From Hippophae tibetana (lineage: Eukaryota > Streptophyta > Magnoliopsida > Rosales > Elaeagnaceae): DNA of 64,000 nt. A program made the position numbers and the translations under genes. The stretch is taken from the NCBI GenBank assembly GCA_037013495.1, contig CM072805.1:26232669-26296668 (forward strand), given 5' to 3'. Shown one piece after another: positions 48,530 through 58,987 of this stretch (positions are counted from its first letter, which is position 1; each line of letters opens with the position of its first letter). Below the pieces are notes generated by a model. That model made no database searches. It worked only from the letters and a program-made list of their open reading frames with translations, and was not told where the DNA came from.

Positions 48530-50923
48530 ATGGATCTTCGGATAATAGAGCTTGTAGATCCAAATGATCCATTGGAGTATTTGAAAAGAAAGGGTTGGGC
48601 GAATATACTCGATGCTCCACTTAACCTAGATGATAGAATACTTGTTCTATTTGATGCTATTGGTAATCCAATAGGGGAAAATGATCAACAATTGAAATCC
48701 TCTATTGGTGGACTTGCGAAGTCCAGTATACCAATCAATATAAATGATTGGTCTGAGGTTGACGATGCAGAAAAGTTTAAAATATGGATAACCATTTGTG
48801 TAATTTTCTTATATTTTATAATCAATATATATATATATATTATATTAGGTGTGTATTATATCTAATCTTTTGTATTGTGTTTTTATAGAATCGTTACAAA
48901 GTCGATGACAGTTGGAAACTTAAGTGTTATGAGATTGCAAATAAGGTGTGGAAGGAATACAAGACTTCTAGATTGGCAAGAAATTATGTGTTTCCATACT
49001 TGGAACCACTTGATGAGTTAGAGCTCTACAAAATCCCTGAAGGACACCCCTGGATTACACCTCAAGTTTGGAAAGACTTTGTGGATTATAGACGTTCAGA
49101 TGAATTGTAAATTATTAGGGAAGAATATCAGAATGTACAAATGCATAACATTCTTCCTAACCGTACTAGGAGGTCTTTAAATCCTGAAGTTAGATAAATA
49201 ATGATATTATTAATTTGTCTTAATTTATAAATATTTTTATATTTATTTTCCTCAATTTAATTTCATGTCATTGTTAATAAATTTTTTCATAATTTATGTA
49301 AGAAGCTGAATTGGGTAGACTTGTTACCCGAACTGAATTATACATAGAAACAAAGACTCCCAAAACGAAGAATTCAAGACCGATGACTAAGCGAGGATAA
49401 GAATAATTAAATAAGTTGGTTAGTAATTTTGGTTGATAAAAAGTCTTAATGATTTTTAATAATTGATGTAATAATGAATGAAATGTTTGTGTGCTTTATT
49501 ATTTGTAGAGAGATGTTCAAGAAAAAATATTCAGGGGTGAAATAATCGAAGAGCCTAGGAGAGATGCTTTATATCATGCATTCGGACGCGAGCATCCTGG
49601 TCGTGTTAGGGGAGGTAGCCAATATAATGGTTCTATGGAGTATTTTAACATTCCAAAACAAAAGCCTCAGACGTTAAGTAAGGAGAAGTACACTAAAATT
49701 GAAGAAGAATTCAACTTCTTTAAGGCCTCAATGTTAAGTGAGATTGCCACTCTAAAAGAACATCAATCACAACAAATGTCAGCCATGACATCATGCTACA
49801 ACCAGGGCATGCCATATTGGCCAAGCATGCAACCATCCATGCCAGACATGCCACAATCCATGCCAAGCATGCCACCATCCATGATAGGCAGGCCACCATC
49901 CATGCCAGGCAGGCCACCCACACAATCTCATTGCGCTCAAACTACATCCAGTATGGGATATAGCCATCCTATTGGTCCTCACTATATGTTAGGAATGCAT
50001 ATGCAATCAAGTAGTGATTCATTTTCTCCAATGCAATCTGCACATTCTTACCATCAATCAAACCACGATGAACGTTTTGGTGAGAATGTACATCCAATAG
50101 CTACCCTACATGGGAGTCCTATTCTATTTGATGAATCATATGTGGTAAGATTTTAATTTCTGGTGTATATAATCTATTATTTTTAAATTCTTATTATATG
50201 TTTTATTTTTTATATATAACACTTAATTTTTTTATAGAATATGAAATGTTTGTTGAAACATCCTTCGTCAACGGACTTTGTTGCTATTGGAACAGTACAA
50301 CAATTGAGCGATGATTGGATGATTCATAATCAATATTTACCTAATCATTGGAAAATAGTAATTGATCAATCATTGTTTCATGATTGTCCACTACATGTGC
50401 CTTCTGATGCTACCACAGTCCAAGAGGCGGTTGGACAGTATGTGGCTTGCCGTCGATTCAAGTTGTTCTAAATTTTGACATGGTACTATTTTTAACTTAA
50501 AAGATAACACTTGTTAACTACTCTTATTTTATTATATCTTATATTGTTACTAAAATACATATATAATACTTTTTTTAGTCTATTATACCAGAACTCTTAA
50601 ATGCGGCACATTTAAGAGATACAAAGCAAGTATCTCGTGCTAAATCTATGTATAGTGGCCAATCATCGCACACTAAGTCATTCAAGAAGAAGCCTTGGAA
50701 AAAGTATAGTCATAATTATGCTTTAAACTTCAGCAGAAATCTTGGCACTTTGATGACTATTGTTGGGAGGGCATCTAGCATAAATGATGGATGGACTGTG
50801 CCACTTCCTATAGAAATTTCTGGTATAGACCTCGGCCAAACTTATATATCGATCGAGTGCTTATTGCAACTACTTGAATATCAAATGATCGATTTAAGTA
50901 TAATTCAAGTGTGGACAATGTGA
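48530..50923 (+). pseudogene. CACTA ORF2: TNPA/Transposase_24-like protein, disrupted
   Basis: Several exons: about 48530-48810 (MDLRIIELVDPNDPLEYL), 48890-49195 (NRYKVDDSWKLKCYEIANKV, WKDFVDYRRSDEL), about 49303-49400, 49509-50142 (RDVQEKIFRGEIIEEPRRD, HAFGREHPGRVRGGS, then a Met/Pro/Ser-rich stretch), 50239-50471 (LLKHPSSTDFVAIGTV) and 50580-50923. The first exons match the plant transposase family that accompanies tnp2 in En/Spm elements and is thought to bind subterminal repeats. A stop interrupts the second exon at 49107. The final exon ends SIECLLQLLEYQMIDLSIIQ, a block I recall as lying just before Ulp1-type protease domains in plant CACTA proteins, but no protease catalytic part follows. 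Exon borders are approximate. Confidence 0.75.
49818..49921 (+). repeat. In-frame Met/Pro/Ser repeat in CACTA ORF2
   Basis: DNA of the form CCATCCATGCCAGGCATGCC repeats about five times with small changes and encodes units like PSMPDMPQSMPSMPP. Confidence 0.88.
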
Positions 50924-50986
50924 GTCCTCAATCTATTTATTTTTCTTTCATTTATGTAGAACATATATAATTATATTTATATTATC

Positions 50987-50990
<4 letters not shown>

Positions 50991-51022
<32 letters not shown>
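50991..51022. repeat. (TA)n microsatellite
   Basis: About 16 TA units just inside the right end of the CACTA. A second short (TA)n run lies at about 52746-52764. Confidence 0.9.
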
Positions 51023-51028
<6 letters not shown>

Positions 51029-51224
51029 GGCGTGCTATTATCGACTTCAACATAATCACTCTTCACATTTAGTTTTTTATGTTATATATATATATTAAAT
51101 AATACAAAAAATGAGAATAAAAATAAAAAAATATAAAAAATATACGTGAAAAATCAATTTATCGCGTGAACTGACTTTATATTTTAAATCATTCAATTTA
51201 AAGTCGGTTCAATGAACTGAGTTT

Positions 51225-51246
51225 AATACCTATTTTTATAATAGTG
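51225..51246 (-). repeat. Right terminal inverted repeat of CACTA
   Basis: Ends TTTTTATAATAGTG. The reverse complement begins CACTATTATAAAAATAGG. Confidence 0.92.
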
Positions 51247-51249
51247 ATT

Positions 51250-51279
51250 TTAGCTTAAACCCATTAATTTTTCCTAACA
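51250..51279 (+). repeat. 3' LTR of the 35773 copia, right part
   Basis: TTAGCTT...TTCCTAACA picks up the LTR exactly where it stopped at 41126, matching 36418-36447 of the 5' LTR. Confidence 0.88.
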
Positions 51280-54200
51280 ATAGTGAATGACTTCGATATG
51301 ATATCAACACGTGAATTACATAACAAATGAGGGATAATGGTTTGAGGAAAAAGGATGGTAAGATGAGTAGAGGAAAAAGGATGGTAAGATGAGTAGGGGA
51401 AAAAGAGGTGCTAAGGTCGGAATGCAGGAAAGAAAAAATAGTGTGGCAGGTGCTGGTAGGGGAAGAAATCTAGGACAAGAAAATGGGATGAAAAGTACTA
51501 AGGGTTGGAAACTTCCATGTAATGGCTGGAGGTGGTGACTTTTGTAAGTTAAAGTTTATAATACAGATTTAATTAAATTGAATAATTTATTTTTAAATTT
51601 TATAATTTAAATAAAACGTTTAGTCATAAAATCACTTATAAAATTGTAAAAAATGAATTCTAATTTTATTCTATTTTTACCGACTAAATATAATATAAAT
51701 TATTATCGTTAGTCTTGTTTGTTAAAAAGTTTGGGAGGTGGTATGGTGCTAATTGTTAGGATCCTATAGTATTGTTTCTTCTACATTTTTTCTGGTCTAG
51801 TTTGCCTAAATAAACCTTAGACGAATTGTTATAATAAGATGGACAATGTGAAATTGGATGGTACCTAAAAGACAAAAAAGAAGGTGGTGCTCTCCAATAG
51901 ACATTACTCCGATGCAGTAAGCAATAAAACATGAGAGAGAAGTTCTAATAAATATGACAGGTGCTGCAGCGTCTAGACAAATGGTTAATGATTGTATTTA
52001 GGGCATCTCCATTTTCCATTAAATTACTTACTGTTTTATATTAAAAATTACTCTTTCCTAATCTATAATATTAAATATTATATTAAAAACTATATTATTT
52101 TAAAATTATATTACATATAAAAAAAATTATATTTAATAATATTTTATATATTATATTATATTTAATTTTAATTTAATATTACTCATTGTATTAAATTTAA
52201 TATAAATTTTAGTTTAAAATTGAAGTAATTTTACATTAAACTTTCAATCAAAGTTTATGTTCGGTGCAGGATTAGAGTTCGTATGTACCATTCAAAACAA
52301 CCATGTTTGGACCACCTCTATATGCGCCAAATATATTCGAGTGATTTGACACTCTAATTATATGTTTGAATATTTAGTTTTGTTTTGATCATTTTCTAAA
52401 ATCAACTTTAAAAATAACCAAAATGCAAACTTGTGTTATTATTAGTATATTTAAAGAATTGGTACTTTTCAGAGCATAAAATATTAAAGTAAGAATAATT
52501 AAATATTTATCTCATAATTTAATATTTTAAAAATTTTAAAAATTTTAAAAATATTATTTTAATATTAATAAAATCTATTATAATAATAAGATTATTCATA
52601 ATTTATTATAGTAACAATCAATAATTTTTAACTATATCCCGTTCATCTAAGTTTTTGTCGTCTCCGTCTAATTATATCCTAATAAAGAGGCTACTTTAAT
52701 CTTCCTTTCTTTCCCCTGTTTTTTTTTTTTTACTTACTAAAAAACATATATATATATATATATGTAGTTACATGTGTATGAATAATGACACGAAAACTAA
52801 GAGTCCTAACTTAAAACTTAAAACTTTATTTTTTTAACCTATTAAATTAAATATCACATTATTTTTTTTTCATTATAATCTAAACAAATTTAGTTAAAAA
52901 TAAGCTTTGAGATGCACTAATTATGACACTATAATATTCATTTATTTAAAATAGGTCAATATTTTAACACCTGTTTGAAACAAATTTTAGTGTAAAAATT
53001 AGATTATACTATAAGCTAATGCCCTTTTGATTAAATTTTTTTATTATTATAAACATATCCCATCTCTGTATATCTAATAACATAAGAGAGTGTTTCCGAC
53101 TAGAATTTAGGAAGATTTAGATAGATTTTAAATTTTAAAAAGTTAATAAATTTATAAATATTTTAATATATGTTTTATTAAACTTTTATAAATCCAATTA
53201 AAATTTAAAGAGAATTGATAGATTTTAAATTATTGATTTTAATAGATTTTTAAACACTTGGACATATATTTTTTAATTTTTTTAAAAATTATATATAAGT
53301 TTGAATTGATTTGTATGATTTTTTTCATAAAATTTTATAAGCTTCTAGTAACTTTTATATATTAAATTTTTATCATGTTTATATATTTTAATTATTTTAT
53401 AATTTTATAATAAACCCTGTATAATTATCAAAAATATTCAATATGTTATTAAGTATTTTTATTTAAATTTATACTCTTCTATAATTTTCTTTAAACTTGT
53501 AAAAATATTTAAAAAGTTTATAAAATAATTTGCATTAATTGAAAAGAACAAGGTGATCAACTTAACTTATTACAAATATTATTATTACGAGATCATTGGT
53601 CCTAGTAGCAACTAAAAGGAAAATTATTCCTTTAAAATTAACAACTTAGAATTAATAAAAAAAACTTGATTGTAAATCAATTTCTTAAATTAGTAATGAA
53701 AAATACAAAAAAAGAAAGTTAAAAAAAGGAATACAAAAGAGGATGAGATAAAAAAAAAGAATAAAATAAAAAAAATGAAACATTAAAAAGAGAGAAAAAA
53801 ATTCAAAAATCTTGCTTGAGAATATGTTATTAATAGTAGATTTTTTTATAGATAAAAAATATCTATAATTAAATAATTTTTTTAAAAATAATTAACATTT
53901 TAAATATCTTAGTACTTTTCTTAACTTTTAAAAATAGTAATTAAACACACTTAAATTTATATAATTTTTTAAATTTTTTAAAATTTTTTAAAATTTATAA
54001 AAAAATTATAAATCTGTAAATATATGCAGTTTTTTGATTCTTCAATTAAGATATGATAGGCTAATTAATTTACTCCACTCATTTATTCTCCCAAGTCACT
54101 CCAAGGTAGAGGAGTACTCTTGCACTCACCACGTGTTTCGGGTATCACTTAATGGGATTGGGAGAAATCGAAATTGATATCTTCCTTATACTTCCAGCAA

Positions 54201-54997
54201 GGGAGAGCCCGTAGAGTATCTTTACATATTTAACATCTCATGCATAAATGTTAATGAATAAATTTTGCTTTTAATTTATTCAGTTAAAAAATATATATAA
54301 TATTTATATTTTTAAAATATTTAAAAAATATATATATATTTATCTGTATCATATAGAGAAAAATTTCATCAAATATGAATAGATTGATATATATATATTA
54401 TTATATTTAATTAATCAAATTAATATAATTAACACATCAATGCTAAATCAATTGAAGTTTAAATTTTAATTGAAAATCTTTTATATAATTTTCCCTTGAT
54501 TTAAATTTAAATTTTTATGATATTATTTTCTAAACTACTATAAATTCTTCTATGATTTTCCCAGTTTAATCTTATAAGAACTAATTTAAGCATCGGATCG
54601 TATCCACTTAAATTGTTTGCTCATAGTTTTTAAAATCTTAATTAATAATTCAAGTGGTGAACACAGTGAGCTTATAAATTATATCCAATACACGTTTAAG
54701 GGATTATTACATCCAATCAAACAAAGAATTTTATTTAGTTGCTGGTTTTTATTATCTTCATGCAGAACTAAAAGAAGAAGTAGTGATGAGTTTTACATGC
54801 ACTAGACAACTTGTAGTTCTCTACAATGTCATCAATATAGTTCTGCATGCACCTTAATGGTCAAATCAACACCTACAATTCATTCTCTTTGCATTAAGAT
54901 AACCCAATTTAGTCTCTCTCTCTTTTTAATCGTCTTGATCTTCAAACTTTCTCATGTTTCTGTACAGGAGCAAATTGATCCCTGCAGTCTTTTTGGG
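51280..54997. other. AT-rich spacer without recognisable genes
   Basis: No gene is seen. Bases 53091-53267 form an imperfect inverted repeat: GAGTGTTT...AGATTTTAAATT near the left and, reversed, AAGTGTTTAAAAATC...TTTAAAATC near the right. This could be a small MITE. The last few hundred bases should include the 3' untranslated region of the bHLH gene. Confidence 0.45.
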
Positions 54998-57474
54998 TTA
55001 TTCTTGTTGTGGCTGTTTCATTGGACAATTACACTTGGTACGCTTATCTGAAAGTGTCTGAAGATCCCCCCACCAAATTATTAAAAAGAAAAAAGAAAAA
55101 AAAACAAAAGATTTAGAAGCGACAAGGAAACACTGAGTTTGAGGGATTTGGAAATTCACACTAAAATTGCTGATTTCAATAATGTCATGTACATCATTTA
55201 CTTAAAATGTACATTGTCAAACCGACAATTTTTGGGGCCAAATACACAAATTCTGAAAACATGCTATTTTGAGCCTCAAACTGGTAAAAAAAATAATAAA
55301 AAAATTCAGGGTACAAGCTATTGAAGATTTTTCTATTTTTTTGAAATACCTGTAGTTGGTGCTGAAGGTCTTTTATGTATTCAACAGCAAAGTCCAACAT
55401 GTCTGATGTGTTTGTTTGCTGCAACAAAAATGGTAAGAACTATTCAAGTCTAAAGTCCCACAAAAGCATTTCATCATTAGAAGATGTTAAGATAAATTCA
55501 ACTTTTACCTTCTCCATATTGGGAACAAGCTCTTGAAGTTTTCTCATTCTTTCACTAATTTTGGTTCTTCTCACCTGAAACAAATTAATAATTCTCAATA
55601 TAATGTTTTGCAAGACTTAATCAAAACATTATAACATGATATAAATGAAAGGGTGTATTTCCTACAAGACAGACAGATGGGTATGTTATGACGCCCGAGA
55701 TTATTCATCAAATTGAATATTATTGCACAAATTAATGCATTTGATTACCCTCTCAGCAATACTTCGAGGATGAGTAGCAAAACCCCTCTTAGCTCGAATC
55801 TTGAAAGAGTCGTGTGAAGACAAAATCTTATCAATTGCAGCCATTTCTGCTGCTGATTTTGGCAAACTCAAGTGATGAGACAGTAGAGTTGGAGGGCGAG
55901 TTCCTTTTGTCTCTAAGTTCTGATTAATAGTAAATAAGTTATAAAAACACTGAGTTATGGGTACCCAACACTTCAAATTAGTTGAAATTAGAAAGAAAGA
56001 AAAAAATGAGCATGTCACACATCCAAATGCTTGTGTAAAAATTTAAGACCCCAATTGTTCTAAAAGACGAGTCCGTATAACATAACATAAAACCGAATTA
56101 AGAAATATTACCTGAATTTCTGATGGATTTAAACCAGAAAATGCTTTTTCATTATCATTATCATTATCATTGTCATCCCTTAGCCTTTTTAGGCCAGTGA
56201 TATTACCAGACATAACAACAGAGTCATCCCAAGGACTAGGGGAGAAACCTGTGGCGAAATTGCCACCTCTATTTTCAACAAAAGCTTCACTTTCAAAATT
56301 GTTCACAATCAGGCTTTTGTCTTCAATCGGAGACATTAGTCCTGATGGGGAAAAATTCTTCAACCTGCTTGTAGAAGAAAAAGACGCGTCTTCATTACTT
56401 CTATTAATGCTAGCTTCGTAATTTCCCATGCCTCTCATTGCAGCATAACCTGCTAATTGCAAAGAGTTGAACTTTTATTCTGAAGATTTTTCTTCTTTTT
56501 TTCCTGATATAGTTAGAAGAAAAAAAGAGACCCAGATATATAAACAATCATTTTTTGCATCAAGTTGCAGGCTTTTTTTTTTTTGGGGTCATATCCACCT
56601 GAACATCAGATTTTATATTCCTAAAACTCTGAAGAAAATTGAAATCATATTGTTAAAAAAGAGATTCCTTTATATAAACAATCATTTTTTTACATCAAGT
56701 TGCAGAAACTAGATAACTAACAAATGGTTTTAATTGTATGAAGTAAACATCAGATTCTATTTTCCCAGACTTTTCACTACTGATAAACATTAAAATTAAT
56801 CAATTTATATAATCACAGAATTGTAAAATACATTCCAAATTGTTTATTTTAAGATAGAAAATTTCATATTAAATTTTCTCCCTTTATAAATAAAAACTAA
56901 AGCAAGCAAGAAAAGAAAAACAGACAGTGAAAGAGGAAAGTGATAGTGGGAAAAAGCACATACCAGTATCAAGATCTAAACCGGCGAATAGGCCGGCCGG
57001 CGAACTACTGTGGCGAATAAGAGTGGAATTACCAACACCACCAGTCTTCGACTGTGGGAATTGATTCATTCCCATTGAAACGGTTACATTGTTAGCTGAA
57101 CCCATGTTTTGATTTGGCAAAGGTGGTTTTGGTAAAGTTTGGTATAAGCCCTGTGTCTGTGAAACAGAGGAGTAAGTGTTAATATTATTCTGTTGTTGTT
57201 GTTGTTGCTGCTGAAAAGCTCCTGATTCGTCAAACTGCGTTTGCTGATTACTTTGTGGGGTCACATGTTGAGTTGCTGTATTATTATCATCTTCACCATC
57301 ACTTTTCATAAACCTTGCAAATATTCGCTCTGTTTCGGGACTCGAAGGTCGATTCAAGAATTGTTTACAGAATTCTCTGTCCATAATATCTGTGAAATAT
57401 GAACTAGGTGCTGATCTATAACGCATCAAGCCAGAACTCGTTTGATGATGATGTTGTTGGGGATTTGAATCCAT
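54998..57474 (-). CDS. bHLH transcription factor, bHLH122/128/130 (FBH/AKS) group
   Basis: Exons 57474-56964, 56449-56112, 55919-55749, 55574-55509, 55418-55350 and 55057-54998 join in phase through GT-AG introns into 404 codons plus stop. The start MDSNPQQHHHQ, then GLMRYRSAPSSYF, is the hallmark N-terminus of this group. The bHLH domain (about 328-380) reads ATHPRSIAERVRRTKISERM, then KLQELVPNMEK, then SDMLDFAVEYIKDLQ. His, Glu and Arg of the basic region are present, so E-box binding is expected. The tail TLSDKRTKCNCPMKQ closes the family pattern. In Arabidopsis, relatives act as CONSTANS activators (FBH) and as ABA-controlled regulators of K+ channel genes in guard cells (AKS); which role applies here is unknown. 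A Gln8 run (57191-57213) and an Asp-Asn repeat (56151-56174) lie outside the domain. No damage seen. Confidence 0.95.
56151..56174 (-). repeat. In-frame Asn-Asp hexanucleotide repeat in the bHLH gene
   Basis: Four ATTATC/ATTGTC units on the plus strand encode DNDNDNDN following LKRLRD in exon 2. Confidence 0.95.
57191..57213 (-). repeat. In-frame polyglutamine run in the bHLH gene
   Basis: TTG/CTG triplets on the plus strand encode eight Gln in exon 1. Confidence 0.95.
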
Positions 57475-58858
57475 TATTTCCTTAATCTTCTTGTCTTATT
57501 CAATTATCTTCCGAATAGATAGTTCAACTTAAAGATAAGAGAATTAAAAAAAGAATCAATTGGCTTTTATGTTCTGAAAGTTTCTTTTCACTTTCTTCAT
57601 ATGACAAAAGCAAAAACTTAATCTGTTTGTTTCTCGGGAAAAAATTCCAGAAATTTTCTTCAAAAGCAAGGGAACAGGATTCAAGACCAGAAATTTGGCT
57701 GATTATAGCGGATCTAACCAAAACTCACCAAAACTAACTCCATATAATTTATTTGGCTGGTAATTTAAGAGCTACAGAGACAGAGAAAAACAGAGGAGAA
57801 CAGGGAGTCAAATATGATAGCTACCCACATCCCATTTCTTGAATCTAAATCACCTACCTCAAGAAGATGACTTTAAAATCAAGGACTGGAATCAAAACGA
57901 TATCACACGAAGAACAACAGAGCAAATATAACTCTACAATATATGGAGTTGTGAAAATTCCACTTCTTAAAATCCCCTTCTACTTCTTATCTCTTCACTC
58001 TTCAGTTTTAACTGGAAGGGGTGACAACGTTGTTGCCGTGGGTAATGGTGGATTTTAAATGGCAATGATCCACAAGGAGAGAGAAAAGATGAAGTTTACA
58101 TAAACAATTTTCTTCTCTCTTTCTTCTATGGTTCAGCCAATGACAAGTACGCTAAAAAAGCTAAGAATCTACCTCTCAGATTACATCTGCTGTTTTTTAC
58201 GTGACGAAAATGCCCTTGATCATTTGTATTATTACTCATTAAGGCATTATTTAAGACTTGAGAGGGAGAGAAGGTATGCCTGGAATTTGTGACTCTCCGC
58301 GACCGTACGTGGTCAGGATTTTCTAAGTGTAGGCCAGCCTAGCTAACATTGTTCAAGTCTAAAACATAACAATTGCCCATCAAGGATTGGTGTTTCTTGC
58401 GAAATAGTAATGAGAATTACTCTCAAATAGTTTTGTAGGCATGTGTCAGAACCATTGCATCCCAACATTAAGGTTCTCAGTCGAGATGCTGCTCTCATCT
58501 TAAGGATCTTAGTCATCAAGGCTTCATGCATCTTGCTAACCAAACCGTACAAGATCTCACTTGTTGATAGAAAGTATTGAAAGCACGTACAAAACTTAGT
58601 AAACTTATTATATCTCTTGTTAGCTCTCTTCGTACATATTTTCTAGTAAATAAATTAACTATAAATGCTAACTTATTGTCTAAAGGTTAACATCATTTTG
58701 TACCTTTTGTGTGTATACTCGGTTATTCTCAAAGAGTTTATATTATAATTTAGTTAACCTGAGTGTTAACTTATCTTTAAATTCTTTAAACAAACGAGAT
58801 TTATGCATAACAAGTTTCATTCGTTTGAACTCGCATGTTGTTCAAGGGGTAACTTTTT
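57475..58858. other. bHLH upstream region and spacer
   Basis: Should hold the 5' leader and promoter of the bHLH gene, transcribed leftward. A 65-codon open frame at 57721-57524 on the same strand could be an upstream ORF if the leader reaches it. The rest (about 58260-58858) shows no gene. Confidence 0.45.
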
Positions 58859-58987
58859 TGGTTAAAAATATTTAATAATTGTATTTTATTCTGTCTTTAA
58901 ATAAATATATATGATTTTTTATATAAAAGTTACAAGTAAACTAGATATACATTAGCAGATATATACATTAATAGATATACATTAACA
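58859..58987 (-). repeat. 3' LTR of the 58859-63947 copia
   Basis: 129 bp, from TGGTTAAAAATA to ATTAACA. It matches 63808-63947 with about 20% divergence and abuts a polypurine tract (TTTAAAGGGGAT on the minus strand). Confidence 0.8.

Larger units (their letters stand above)
41127..51246 (+). mobile_element. CACTA (En/Spm) DNA transposon, 10.1 kb, full-length but disabled
   Basis: The left end CACTACTACAAAAAAGGG and right end (reverse complement CACTATTATAAAAATAGG) agree at 18 of 22 bases. Flanking triplets are GTT (41124-41126) and ATT (51247-51249), a 3-bp target duplication with one later change, as confirmed by the uninterrupted 5' LTR. Subterminal DNA repeats AAAGTCAGTTT, AAAGTCGGTTC and ACCGACGCTA words, as CACTA ends do. 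It encodes a TNPD/tnp2-like transposase (ORF1) and a second, TNPA/Transposase_24-like protein (ORF2). A gypsy-like solo LTR sits in ORF1. Stop codons in both ORFs mean it cannot act alone now. Confidence 0.94.
35773..51279 (+). mobile_element. Ty1-copia LTR retrotransposon interrupted by a CACTA transposon
   Basis: 5' LTR 35773-36447, primer site 36449-36460, interior about 36460-40510, 3' LTR 40511-41126 continued at 51250-51279. The interior shows gag (from about 36500: STTIKFNVEKFNGSNFSLW, then EIWDTLTRLYEAKS), a zinc-knuckle remnant near 37196, a protease LLDSGAT block near 37377, integrase about 37790-38580, reverse transcriptase about 38930-39690 (YVDDMLVAG) and RNase H about 39960-40400. 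Coding regions are broken at many places, ten or more. LTRs differ by roughly 4-5% outside the variable repeat, so it is older than the 11988 copia, perhaps a few million years. Without the CACTA insertion the element would be about 5.4 kb. No clean 5-bp target duplication is visible at the outer ends. Confidence 0.9.

Noticed and set aside
52741-52770. Palindromic (TA)n run as a transposon end or hairpin
   Set aside because: A plain microsatellite; no terminal repeats or target duplication nearby.
55194-55427. 77-codon minus-strand frame crossing bHLH exon 5
   Set aside because: Only 55350-55418 is exon. The rest reads through the donor into the intron, and a better last exon exists at 54998-55057.
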